A stretch of DNA of 29,129 nucleotides from contig USRS01000021.1 of assembly GCA_900557165.1 (NCBI GenBank), positions 1 through 29,129 on the forward strand, given 5' to 3'. The first letter of the stretch is position 1, and every line of letters starts with the position of its first letter. Under the pieces are notes generated by a model. It saw only the letters and a program-made list of their open reading frames with translations. It was not told the origin of the DNA and did not search any database. A program made the position numbers and the translations under genes. This document shows positions 15,128-23,615 of this stretch, one piece after another. This DNA is from an uncultured Clostridium sp. (GTDB lineage Bacteria > Bacillota > Clostridia > Peptostreptococcales > Peptostreptococcaceae).

Positions 15128-16564
15128 TTATTTTGAAATTGATTTTTTTCTAAATAATCTTATGGCAGTTACAATAAAAGCTATAAAACAAAGAAGAAAA
15201 GATAATAAGAAAGCTATATGCATTCCATATAAAAATAAATCGTCTCTTCCTTCAATATAGTTTGTAACTTTATAACCAGCTTTTTGTGTCATAGAAGAAT
15301 AAAGTATGGTAGTTGATAGAGAAAGGCCTGTTACCATACCAATATTTCTTGCCAAAGAATTTATACTTCCTGCAATTCCTAAATGATTATGTTCAACAGA
15401 AGACATAATAATTGAATTATTAGGTGATTGAAATAGTGCGACACCAATTCCAGCTAAAAGAGTTAAAAAAATTAAGTAGGCCATAGTTGTTTTTAATCCT
15501 ATAAAAATAAATAAAAGCTGTGAAATGGAAACTATTAAAAGTCCTGTAAATGTTAAGCCCTCAGCACCCATTTTATCTGATAAAGCACCGCTAATTGGTG
15601 CCACAACAACCATGGCAATGGGAACACACATAAGTATAAATCCAGACAATAAAGAAGAAAGCTTTAAAGTGTCTTGTAAATAAAAAGGAAGTAGTGTATT
15701 CATAAACAAATTAGATGAAAAAATTAAAACTGCACAAGTAAGTCCTACTGAAAAAGATTTATTATTAAAAATAGTTAAATCAATTAAAGGATTGTTTGAT
15801 CTTTTTTCTTGAAATATAAATCCTATAAAGGAACATAGAGCTATTAAAAATAATATAATTATAGATAATTTGTTAAAACCTATAACTTGTCCAATAAAAA
15901 TTCCCATAAAAAGTGATATAATACATATATCAAATAAAATAAATCCTAAATAATCTAGTTTTAAAGGAATATCTCTTTTTTTGGATTTTGGAAAAACAAA
16001 ATACCCAAGGATAAAGGCAAAGATACCTATTGGAATATTAATTAAAAAAATATAATGCCAAGTATATCTTTGGATGATAATTCCACCTATTCCAGGACCA
16101 GCTATACTTCCTAGAGAAACAAAGCTTCCAAGAACACCAAGGCTTCTTCCTCTCATATCAGGCGGAAAATTTTCTGTAATAATTCCATAGTTAGTAGCCA
16201 TTGTCATACTAGCCCCAGTTGCTTGAATAATTCTAGAAATCAAAAGCATTTCTAAAGTAGAACTTATTCCACAAAATAATGAACCTAATATGAATATTAA
16301 AGTTCCTATTTTGAATATTTTTACTTTTCCAACAGTATCGCTAATTCTTCCCCAAAAAATTAGCAAACAACAGATTGTAATCATATAAACAGAAACAATC
16401 CATTCTGCTTCATTCATACCAATTGATAAACTTTTTGACATGGTAGGCATGGCAATATTTACAATACTACCATCTAAAGTTGACATAAATGTAAATAAAC
16501 AGGTTGCAATTAAAATAAGCCACATATTTTTATGTTTGCTTGAATCATTTGTATTTTGTGACAT
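15128..16564 (-). CDS. MFS drug:H+ antiporter of the DHA2 (EmrB/QacA) type
   Basis: 478 residues with about 14 hydrophobic helices, the DHA2 pattern, and GGAGAGG before the ATG. Helix 1 has STLDGSIVNIAMPTM, where the Asp is typical of DHA2 pumps. The loop after helix 2 has GRISDTVGKVKIFKIG (MFS motif A), and helix 5 has GSIAGPGIGGIII (antiporter motif C). It would export a hydrophobic or cationic compound using the proton gradient. No accessory EmrA-like subunit or local regulator is adjacent; the upstream gene is another transporter with its own terminator. The substrate is unknown. Confidence 0.93.
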   Translation of the reverse strand: MSQNTNDSSKHKNMWLILIATCLFTFMSTLDGSIVNIAMPTMSKSLSIGMNEAEWIVSVYMITICCLLIFWGRISDTVGKVKIFKIGTLIFILGSLFCGISSTLEMLLISRIIQATGASMTMATNYGIITENFPPDMRGRSLGVLGSFVSLGSIAGPGIGGIIIQRYTWHYIFLINIPIGIFAFILGYFVFPKSKKRDIPLKLDYLGFILFDICIISLFMGIFIGQVIGFNKLSIIILFLIALCSFIGFIFQEKRSNNPLIDLTIFNNKSFSVGLTCAVLIFSSNLFMNTLLPFYLQDTLKLSSLLSGFILMCVPIAMVVVAPISGALSDKMGAEGLTFTGLLIVSISQLLFIFIGLKTTMAYLIFLTLLAGIGVALFQSPNNSIIMSSVEHNHLGIAGSINSLARNIGMVTGLSLSTTILYSSMTQKAGYKVTNYIEGRDDLFLYGMHIAFLLSFLLCFIAFIVTAIRLFRKKSISK

Positions 16565-16633
16565 TTTACCTCTCCTTTAATTAGTATTTGATAGAAGTTA
16601 ATCATAATTATTATTTCCCAAATAATAAAAAAA

Positions 16634-16666
16634 GATATAGGATAGCTAATGTTAACTATCCTATAT
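16634..16666 (-). terminator. Intrinsic terminator after the OFA-type MFS gene
   Basis: Perfect 11-base arms CTATCCTATAT (16656-16666) and ATATAGGATAG (16635-16645); on the minus strand CTTTTTTTATT follows. Confidence 0.85.
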
Positions 16667-16693
16667 TTTTAAAACGTATTTAACTTTTATTTA

Positions 16694-18004
16694 TTATGAA
16701 ATTCTTTTAGTTTCATGAACATTGTTTTCTCTATTAATTTTAAGTATAGATGTACAAGCAATTAATAATCCTCCATAAGCTATTACAGCAAATACAATTG
16801 AAGAAATCCAAGCATATGTCCATCCTGTTTTATCTAAAATAATACTAAATATTGGAGTACCAATGGCAAAACCTACAGCAAAGAATAATTGTATTATACC
16901 TAGTATAGCTCCATAATCTCTATCTCCAAATAGAGAACTTGTCATATATGATGGACCCATTACATAAGAGAACATTGATATACCAAATGTAAGTGTAAAT
17001 AAATATCCAAGGGCATTTATATTACCTACAAATAATAAACATAAACCAGCTATAACAACTAAAGCTGCTGCAAGAGCAAAACACTTAGTTAATCCTAACT
17101 TATCAAAAAGAACCCCACCTAAAAGGTTACCAAATATTGAGAATAAACCAAACATAGAAGCTAATAAAGCTGCTGATATTAATAAAACTCCAGAAGCCTC
17201 TAAACTTTGGAAGTAAGCTATAAATTGTAGTGCAAATCCACTAACATAAAAACCTACAAATATAAATGATGCAGCAATTATCCAAAATTGTGACATTTTA
17301 GTTGCTTCACCTATTGTATATCCCCAACTTACATGATGGGCAACATCTTCTTCACCTTGAAGTTTTTTCTTTGGTACATTAGCAGCTAATTCAGCTTCTG
17401 ATTTAGGCATTCTTACTAAGAATATAGATATTAACAGTGAACCAATTAATGCTATTAGACCGAATCTTAAATAAGCTCCTTTGTATCCAATTGCAGGGTC
17501 ATTTAACCATTTACCAGCTAAGGTTTGAAGAACTATATTACCTACACCACCACCGCAAAAAGCAATACCTAGGGCAGTACCTTTGTTAAATTTAAACCAA
17601 GAATTAATAAGTGTTGGAACACCTATGGCAGAAACAATTGCATTACCAACTTGAACTATGGCAGCTATTACATAGTAAGCATATAATTTATTTCCGGCAA
17701 TTGAATATGCCATAAATCCAGCTCCCACAAATATGGAACCTATTATGAATAAAATTTTAGCATTAACTTTACTAAATAGTTTACCTATGAAAGGAGAACA
17801 TATGGCAGATACAAAAGTACCAATAGTAAATATTAATGTAAATGAAGCATAACTAAAACCTTCTGCATTTACAACATAATTTGTAAAAGTAGGTGGTAAA
17901 TTAGATGCTACACCAAATGGAATAGCTTGGATAAGTAAACATGCTAAAACAATTACCCACCCATAAAAAAAGTTATTTTGCTTATTGTTGTTAGATGAAT
18001 TCAT
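16694..18004 (-). CDS. MFS transporter, oxalate/formate antiporter (OFA)-like
   Basis: 436 residues with 12 predicted helices and an AGGAGG-type site before the ATG at 18004. The opening FFYGWVIVLACLLIQAIPFGVASNL and the later PSYMTSSLFGDRDYGAILGI stretch are characteristic of the OFA/YhjX-type MFS family, as is the central loop LVRMPKSEAEL between helices 6 and 7. Family members carry small carboxylates such as oxalate, formate or pyruvate; the substrate here cannot be read. It is a single-gene unit, with a long 5' region containing a palindrome and a terminator downstream. Confidence 0.85.
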   Translation of the reverse strand: MNSSNNNKQNNFFYGWVIVLACLLIQAIPFGVASNLPPTFTNYVVNAEGFSYASFTLIFTIGTFVSAICSPFIGKLFSKVNAKILFIIGSIFVGAGFMAYSIAGNKLYAYYVIAAIVQVGNAIVSAIGVPTLINSWFKFNKGTALGIAFCGGGVGNIVLQTLAGKWLNDPAIGYKGAYLRFGLIALIGSLLISIFLVRMPKSEAELAANVPKKKLQGEEDVAHHVSWGYTIGEATKMSQFWIIAASFIFVGFYVSGFALQFIAYFQSLEASGVLLISAALLASMFGLFSIFGNLLGGVLFDKLGLTKCFALAAALVVIAGLCLLFVGNINALGYLFTLTFGISMFSYVMGPSYMTSSLFGDRDYGAILGIIQLFFAVGFAIGTPIFSIILDKTGWTYAWISSIVFAVIAYGGLLIACTSILKINRENNVHETKRIS

Positions 18005-18298
18005 ATCTAAAATTCCTCCTAATTGTTTTTCTAAATTACAATCTAATTTGATAATCTTATTTGTAGCTAAGCTTATTTAACTAAGAGTTAAAAAGATTAT
18101 ATGTATAATAAATTGTAATTTTATTATCAGATTAAATTTGAATATTTAAAAATATTCTTATCATATATTCTCCCAAAAGTTGATATTTTTATTATTGAAA
18201 ATTTATAAAATTGTATTGGCATACGATAATTATGTTGAAATTCCAAATTCGTCTATCTTTTTTATATGATAATTCATCATTCATTCATTTAAAAACAT
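18005..18298 (-). promoter_or_regulatory. Long 5' region of the OFA-type gene with two dyads
   Basis: These roughly 290 AT-rich bases hold no convincing gene. Two perfect dyads are visible: GAATATTT-AA-AAATATTC at 18140-18157 and TTTAACT-AAG-AGTTAAA at 18076-18092. Either could be an operator or a leader hairpin for the leftward transporter gene. In such AT-rich sequence the statistical weight is modest. Confidence 0.35.
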
Positions 18299-18341
18299 AA
18301 AATAAGACTGTCTCACTTTTTAAGTAGAGCAGTCCTATTTT
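18299..18341 (-). terminator. Intrinsic terminator after the MATE gene
   Basis: Arms 18330-18341 and 18299-18310 pair over 12 bases with one mismatch, with an inner CTCACTT/AAGTAGAG stem; TTATGTTTTTAAA follows on the minus strand. Confidence 0.7.
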
Positions 18342-18350
18342 TAACTTATA

Positions 18351-19730
18351 TTATAAAGCTTGCATTTCTTGCAGATTATCCACATTCATATCTTCTTTAG
18401 GTGTTTTCTTTGATAAGAATATAAAGAAAGATATACATAATATAATTTGAACAAGAGTAGATGTAGGTGTTGCTAAACCAACCTTAAATAATGAAACAGG
18501 CTCTATTTTACTCATAAGATAAGATACAGGTATTCTTACACAAAAAGCACCTATTATACCTTGAATCATAACAAATGTTGTTTTACCACAACCATTGAAA
18601 TATCCAACCATACTAAACATTATGGCAGTAAATAAACAATCCACACCGTATGCCTTCATATAATCCCAAGATGCTAAAATAACAGCTTCATCTTTAGAGA
18701 ATATTCCAGAAAGTAAATTTCCGTGGAAGAATGTAATATAAAACATTACAATACCACAACATAGTGAAGATATTACAGCATAAAGAAGTACTTTTCTTGC
18801 TCTAGCATATTTTTTAGCTCCGTAGTTTTGTGCAACAAAGGCAGAAACAGCTTGAGCAAATGATAATGGTATTAACATGATAAATCCAACTAATTTTTCA
18901 GATACACCAATACCAGCTGATGCAACCACTCCCATAGAATTACCTATCATCATAATTACTAAGAATGACATGTTAACAAGAACATCTTGAAGAGCAATTG
19001 GTGCGCCATATTTAATTATTCTAGAAGTTAAGTTTTTATGGAATTTTATACTTTTTCTAGAAAACTCAAAAGGAAGACCACGTCTTTTGATTAATATTAA
19101 AGATAAAATAACACTTGTTGACTGAGCAAGTACTGTGGCACAAGCTGCCCCAACTGATGCCATTTTAAATACACCAACAAAGACTAAGTCACCTATTATA
19201 TTTACTGCACATGCTATACCAACAGTAATAAGAGGTGTTTTAGAATCTCCTAGTCCTCTAAACACTCCACCTATAACATTGTAAGAAACTACAAATACAG
19301 CACCCATAGCGCATATTTTTAAATAAGAAACTGTATCATTAAAAGCTTCTGTAGGTGCGTGCATTAAAGTTGCAATAGATGGTGAAAAAGTAACAACTAC
19401 AATAGTTATAATAACTGCAATAATAGCAAATATTGATATACCACTACCAACAACATTTCCTGCTTCTTTTCTTTTACCTTCACCAAGTTTTTGACCGATT
19501 AATATAGTAATACCCATTGTTAATCCTGTAATCATTGATGTTATAGCATACATAACTTGGCTACCTGTTGAAACTGCAGACACATCAGCTGCATTACCAA
19601 ATTGACCAACTATAAGTAAATCAACTGCTCCATACATTGTCTGTAAAAATAGAGCCATTAATATGGGTATTGTAAATTTTAATAAAGGCGAGAATATTTT
19701 GCCTTCTGTAAAATTAGATACTTTTGACAT
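18351..19730 (-). CDS. MATE-family multidrug/cation efflux pump
   Basis: 459 residues with about 12 helices in two homologous halves, the MatE fold, and GGAG before the ATG at 19730. The N-terminal FTIPILMALFLQTMYGAVDLLIVGQFG and the second-half APIALQDVLVNMSFLVIMMIGNSMG openings are typical of the DinF/MATE group common in clostridia. It exports drugs or other organic compounds in exchange for Na+ or H+. It lies 73 bases downstream of a MarR gene, and the gap contains a palindrome almost identical to one upstream of marR, so it is very likely under MarR repression. Confidence 0.94.
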   Translation of the reverse strand: MSKVSNFTEGKIFSPLLKFTIPILMALFLQTMYGAVDLLIVGQFGNAADVSAVSTGSQVMYAITSMITGLTMGITILIGQKLGEGKRKEAGNVVGSGISIFAIIAVIITIVVVTFSPSIATLMHAPTEAFNDTVSYLKICAMGAVFVVSYNVIGGVFRGLGDSKTPLITVGIACAVNIIGDLVFVGVFKMASVGAACATVLAQSTSVILSLILIKRRGLPFEFSRKSIKFHKNLTSRIIKYGAPIALQDVLVNMSFLVIMMIGNSMGVVASAGIGVSEKLVGFIMLIPLSFAQAVSAFVAQNYGAKKYARARKVLLYAVISSLCCGIVMFYITFFHGNLLSGIFSKDEAVILASWDYMKAYGVDCLFTAIMFSMVGYFNGCGKTTFVMIQGIIGAFCVRIPVSYLMSKIEPVSLFKVGLATPTSTLVQIILCISFFIFLSKKTPKEDMNVDNLQEMQAL

Positions 19731-19750
19731 ATGTTAATCTCCTTTTTATT

Positions 19751-19771
19751 TATGTTTTGTACAAAACTATA
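19751..19771 (-). promoter_or_regulatory. MarR-type operator before the MATE gene
   Basis: The core GTTTTGTACAAAAC (19754-19767) is a perfect 14-base palindrome, flanked by TAT and TATA. The whole 21-base site matches the one at 20265-20285 at 19 of 21 positions. It lies 20 bases before the MATE start, where bound protein would block transcription. Confidence 0.75.
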
Positions 19772-19803
19772 TTTATGTAGAATAACCATTAAATTTAATA
19801 TGA

Positions 19804-20247
19804 TTATTCTAAATTATTTCTTATTTTATCAAGTACTTTATAAAATGTATTTATTTCTTCTAATGTTAAAGAATCAGATAATTTATTTTCAATTGAATCA
19901 ATAGCATTAGAAATATTTTTATTAAGTAAAAGTGCTTTTTCTGTTAAAATAATTTTTTTCAAACGGGCATCTTCTGCAACGGGAACTCTTTGGATTAAAT
20001 CATTTTTTTCCATATTATTTAGCATAAGGCTAATGGAAGAACGCTTTAAATCAAAATGTTTTTCCAAATCTTTTTGGAATATATCCTTATCTTTGCCAGC
20101 CATAGAAATAAAATCTATAACATATGCTTGAGATACAGTTAAATTATCAGAGATGGTATTAATTATAGCAGCATCCATTTTTCTTGAAATTATATGATTT
20201 ATTCTTCCAATATCAAATCCTAATTTAAGTTTCTTTTTATTTGTCAA
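19804..20247 (-). CDS. MarR-family transcriptional repressor
   Basis: 147 residues, typical MarR length, with AGGAGG before the ATG at 20247. The dimerisation helices lie at both ends. The winged helix is at about 57-105: QKDLEKHFDLKRSSISLMLNNMEKNDLIQR gives the helix-turn-helix, and the wing carries the conserved D93-A-R95. Such proteins bind palindromes and release them on binding aromatic or lipophilic compounds. It heads the marR-MATE pair; two near-identical palindromes, one before each gene, indicate autoregulation and control of the pump. Confidence 0.92.
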   Translation of the reverse strand: MTNKKKLKLGFDIGRINHIISRKMDAAIINTISDNLTVSQAYVIDFISMAGKDKDIFQKDLEKHFDLKRSSISLMLNNMEKNDLIQRVPVAEDARLKKIILTEKALLLNKNISNAIDSIENKLSDSLTLEEINTFYKVLDKIRNNLE

Positions 20248-20264
20248 AGATAGACCTCCTAAAA

Positions 20265-20311
20265 TATGTTTTGCACTAAACTATAATAGCTATTATAAAT
20301 ATTTATGTCAA
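20265..20311 (-). promoter_or_regulatory. marR promoter with overlapping MarR operator
   Basis: On the minus strand TTGACA (20311-20306), 17 bases, TATTAT (20288-20283) is close to the consensus promoter. The operator at 20265-20285 (GTTTTGCACTAAAC core with TAT/TATA flanks) starts inside the -10 and covers the likely start site. It is a slightly degenerate copy of the site before the MATE gene. Confidence 0.75.
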
Positions 20312-20329
20312 TAGTAATGATGTGGAAAT

Positions 20330-20371
20330 AAAAAATAACTTTAGACTAATATTTATCTAAAGTTATTTTTT
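20330..20371 (-). terminator. Intrinsic terminator of the nadABC operon
   Basis: Perfect 16-base arms AAAAAATAACTTTAGA (20330-20345) and complement (20356-20371), ten-base loop; the U-run is the end of the minus-strand arm. It lies ten bases after the nadC stop. Confidence 0.8.
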
Positions 20372-20381
20372 AATAATGAAA

Positions 20382-21221
20382 TTATATATTTTTTAAATTT
20401 TTCATGCTAAGATCAAGAATTTTAGCAGAATGAGTAAGAGCTCCAACAGAGATAAAGTCCACACCAATATGAGCAATGGATTTTATATTTTCTAAAGATA
20501 CATTGCCAGAAAACTCAATAGTAGCTTTATGGTCAATTATTTCGATAGCTTCTTTAGCCATATCTAAACTCATATTGTCCAGCATGATAATGTCTGCCTT
20601 AGCTTCAATAGCTTCTTTAACCATTTCTAAATTTTCTGTTTCAACTTCAATTTTTCTTACAAAAGAAGAATTTTCACGACAAAGTTTAACAGCGTTTTTT
20701 ATACCACCAGCAGCTGAAATATGGTTGTCTTTTAACATAACACCATCAGATAAATTAAATCTGTGGTTATGACCACCACCAACTTTTACTGCATACTTTT
20801 CAAGGATTTTTAAGTTTGGCGTTGTTTTTCTAGTATCTAATAATTTAGCATTAGTATTTTCAATTTCTTTTACATATTTATTTGTAAGAGTGGCAATACC
20901 GCTCATTCTTTGTAATAAATTAAGGGCAACACGTTCACCTTTTAAAATATTTCTAGTATTGCCTTTTAAAAGAGCAATTTTATCCTTTGGATAAACTTTA
21001 TCACCATCATTTTTGAAAAAAGTAACCTCTACATCACCAAGTATTTTAAAAACTCTTTCAAAAACTTTAAGACCTGCAATAATGCCTTCCTCTTTGCAAA
21101 TTAAGTCAATGGTAGATATACTATCTTCACTTATTACAGAGTTTGTACTTATATCTTCTACAGGAATATCTTCTATCAAAGCTTCTTTAATTATTTTATC
21201 TACAACTAAAAAATTAATCAT
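20382..21221 (-). CDS. nadC: Quinolinate phosphoribosyltransferase (decarboxylating)
   Basis: 279 residues from ATG 21221, six bases after GGTGGAG; the adjacent in-frame TTG (21224) is less likely. It turns quinolinate and PRPP into nicotinate mononucleotide. Family motifs are LNLLQRMSGIATLT, LLDTRKTTPNLKILEKYAVKVGGGHNHR (Arg, Lys and His residues of the quinolinate/PRPP site) and MLDNMSLD with the EFSGNVSLENI barrel strand. The start overlaps the nadB stop by eight bases, so it is translationally coupled as the last gene of the nadABC operon. Confidence 0.96.
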   Translation of the reverse strand: MINFLVVDKIIKEALIEDIPVEDISTNSVISEDSISTIDLICKEEGIIAGLKVFERVFKILGDVEVTFFKNDGDKVYPKDKIALLKGNTRNILKGERVALNLLQRMSGIATLTNKYVKEIENTNAKLLDTRKTTPNLKILEKYAVKVGGGHNHRFNLSDGVMLKDNHISAAGGIKNAVKLCRENSSFVRKIEVETENLEMVKEAIEAKADIIMLDNMSLDMAKEAIEIIDHKATIEFSGNVSLENIKSIAHIGVDFISVGALTHSAKILDLSMKNLKNI

Positions 21222-22506
21222 CAATTACTCCACCTTTTTCTTTGATTGCGTTTACAACTAATATTCTATTATCTTCTTCAATTTCTTTTTGTGATTTATA
21301 TATTCTATCAATATCTATTTTTGTAAGATTAAAAGTATCTGTTTTATGGTTGATTAAGTTGGCGGCTCTTTTAGAAAATACAAGACCTTCAAGTAGTGAA
21401 TTACTAGCAAGCCTGTTAGCACCATGTATGCCAGTACAAGCAGTTTCACCTACAGCATATAAATTTTCCATGGAAGTTTCACTATCTAAGTTGACCTTAA
21501 TTCCACCCATAAAATAATGTTGAGCAGGAGAAACTTTAATAGGTTCTTTAGTTATATCAGTTCCTTTTTCTAAACACTTATTATAAATTGTAGAAAATCT
21601 ATTTTTTAAATAATTTTCATCTAAGAAACTTATATCAAGCAGTACATAAGGAAAATTAGTTTTTTCCATTTCTTTAAAAATTGCTTGAGAAACCACATCT
21701 CTAGGTTGAAGTTCATCTATAAATCTTTCACCATTTATATTATAAAGCTTTCCGCCTTCACCTCTTACAGATTCAGATATTAAAAATCTTCTTTCATCAT
21801 CAGATTCATCATAAAAAGCAGTTGGATGAATTTGAATATAGTTGATATCTTTAAGTTCTACATCATGTCTAAGGGCAACAGCCAAGCCGTCTCCTTTTAA
21901 AATTCTTTGACTAGTGGAGTTTTTATATAATCCACCAATTCCACCACAAGCAAGAATTACTGATTTGGCAAAAACATTGATTTGCTTATTGTCTTTAAAT
22001 AAAATAGCACCAATGCATTTATTATTTTTTTCAATAATATCAACAAGGAAAGTATCTTCATAAACTTTTATATTTTTTCTATTTAAAACATTTTCAACAA
22101 GGGTTTTTTCCACATTTTCACCAGTGTTATCTTGAGTATGTATAATTCTATTTACACAGTGGGCACCTTCTTTAGTATAATCCCAGTTACCTTCATCATC
22201 TTTGTCAACATCTAAACCTAAAGCTACTAAACTATCCACATTTTCAATTGATTCTTTAGTTAAAACTTTTACAGCTTGTACATCATTTTTATATTGACCT
22301 GCTTTTAATGTATCTTCAATAAAATAAGGTACATCATTTACATCTCTAGCAACAGATATACCTCCTTGGGCAAGAGATGTATTGGTACAATCTATTTTAT
22401 CTTTTGATACGACCATCACATCTAAATCATCACGAAGATTTAAAGCTGAGTATAATCCAGCAACACCAGATCCCACAATTAAAACATCAACATATTTATT
22501 CTCCAC
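21214..22506 (-). CDS. nadB: L-aspartate oxidase (short form)
   Basis: 430 residues from a GTG start at 22506 that overlaps the nadA end by 11 bases; AAGGAG lies ten bases before it and no ATG is suitably placed. It oxidises L-aspartate to iminoaspartate for NadA. The FAD site is VGSGVAGLYSALNL (11-24); SLAQGGISV, IQIHPTAF and HGANRLASNSLLEGLVF are the succinate dehydrogenase/NadB family motifs. At 430 residues it lacks most of the C-terminal helical domain of about 530-residue NadB proteins, and the chain ends cleanly at the nadC overlap, so this is a natural short form. In a strict anaerobe the electron acceptor would be fumarate or another compound rather than oxygen. Confidence 0.95.
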   Translation of the reverse strand: MENKYVDVLIVGSGVAGLYSALNLRDDLDVMVVSKDKIDCTNTSLAQGGISVARDVNDVPYFIEDTLKAGQYKNDVQAVKVLTKESIENVDSLVALGLDVDKDDEGNWDYTKEGAHCVNRIIHTQDNTGENVEKTLVENVLNRKNIKVYEDTFLVDIIEKNNKCIGAILFKDNKQINVFAKSVILACGGIGGLYKNSTSQRILKGDGLAVALRHDVELKDINYIQIHPTAFYDESDDERRFLISESVRGEGGKLYNINGERFIDELQPRDVVSQAIFKEMEKTNFPYVLLDISFLDENYLKNRFSTIYNKCLEKGTDITKEPIKVSPAQHYFMGGIKVNLDSETSMENLYAVGETACTGIHGANRLASNSLLEGLVFSKRAANLINHKTDTFNLTKIDIDRIYKSQKEIEEDNRILVVNAIKEKGGVIDD

Positions 22507-23422
22507 AAAGAACCATCTCCTTTAATTTGTGCATATTTTCTAGAGATGTTAAAGCTTTTTTAGCTATCTCTTCATCTAGCACAACTTCTTCAACTTTTCC
22601 ACATAAAGCATCATAAACATTTTGTAAATTAGTCTTTTTCATATTAGGACAGACAATTCTTTCTGGGAAGTAGAACTTTTTATTTGGATTATTTTTTTCT
22701 AATTCATATAAAATTCCTTCTTCAGTACAAATTATAAATTCTTCATCTTCACATTTAGTGGCAAAATCTATAATCCCACTTGTACTTCCGATATAATCAC
22801 ATAAATCTCTAACTTCTTTATTACATTCAGGATGAGCTAAAACTTTAACTTGTGGATGTTTTTCTTTAGCTGTTAAAATATCTTCCACACTTATTCTTTC
22901 ATGAGTAGGACAGAAACCTTGCCAGAAAATAAATTCTTTTTCTGGGAAAAATTCAGCAATATAGCTGCCTAAATTTCTATCAGGTAGAAATAATATTTGT
23001 TTGTTTTCAACATTTTTTAATATATCCAAGGCACTAGAAGATGTCACAGAAACATCACAAAGAGCCTTAACTTCATAAGATGAATTTATATAACAAACTT
23101 TAAAAGCATCTGGATAAAATTTGATCATTTCTTCTAAATCTTCAACACATGCCATATCAGCCATAGGGCAACCTGCATTAGTAGCTGGCAAAATAATTGT
23201 TTTTTGTGGAGATAAGATTTTAGCACTTTCCCCCATAAATTTAACTCCGCAGAATATAATTAAATCTTCTTTGCAATCACGTGCAATTTTACTTAAATAG
23301 TAAGAATCGCCAACATAATCAGCAATTTCTTGGATTTCTGGCGTTTGATATAAATGAGCTAGAATGATAGCGTTTTTTTCTTTTTTTAATTTTAATATTT
23401 TTTCAGATAAATTTTTACCCAT
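22496..23422 (-). CDS. nadA: Quinolinate synthase, [4Fe-4S] enzyme
   Basis: 308 residues, normal for the short NadA type. It condenses iminoaspartate with dihydroxyacetone phosphate to quinolinate. The three cluster cysteines should be C85 (AGCPMADMA), C171 (GFCPTHERI) and C258 (VCPNMKKTNL), matching the three-Cys pattern of NadA. Other motifs are LAHLYQTPEIQEIADYVGDS and YINSSYEVKALCDVSVTSSSA. First gene of the leftward nadABC operon; its short leader contains the NiaR operator 28 to 53 bases before the ATG. Confidence 0.96.
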   Translation of the reverse strand: MGKNLSEKILKLKKEKNAIILAHLYQTPEIQEIADYVGDSYYLSKIARDCKEDLIIFCGVKFMGESAKILSPQKTIILPATNAGCPMADMACVEDLEEMIKFYPDAFKVCYINSSYEVKALCDVSVTSSSALDILKNVENKQILFLPDRNLGSYIAEFFPEKEFIFWQGFCPTHERISVEDILTAKEKHPQVKVLAHPECNKEVRDLCDYIGSTSGIIDFATKCEDEEFIICTEEGILYELEKNNPNKKFYFPERIVCPNMKKTNLQNVYDALCGKVEEVVLDEEIAKKALTSLENMHKLKEMVLCGE

Positions 23423-23449
23423 AAATTACACCCTTTTCTTATAAATGAA

Positions 23450-23475
23450 TTTACAAGTGTATATACACCTGTAAA
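23450..23475. promoter_or_regulatory. NiaR operator before nadABC
   Basis: A 26-base inverted repeat: TTTACA (23450-23455) with GTGTA (23457-23461) mirrored by TACAC (23464-23468) with TGTAAA (23470-23475), 12 of 13 pairs matching. Firmicute NiaR sites are known to be palindromes built on GTGTA/ACACCTGTAAA-like half-sites, and the repressor gene is divergent next door. Binding when niacin is plentiful would shut off de novo NAD synthesis. Confidence 0.85.
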
Positions 23476-23542
23476 TCCATTGTAGCATTGAGATGGAAAG
23501 CAGACAAGGAAAAAAATGTATATTTTTAGTAAAAATAACGTA

Positions 23543-23571
23543 TTGATTTATGATAAATTTATATATAGAAT
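23543..23571 (+). promoter_or_regulatory. niaR promoter
   Basis: TTGATT (23543-23548), 17 bases, TAGAAT (23566-23571), 44 bases before the niaR start. It lies about 70 bases away from the operator, so niaR may escape its own repression. Confidence 0.6.
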
Positions 23572-23615
23572 AATAAAAAGATGGATGAATTGATTATTTA
23601 AGAAGAAGGTGTATT

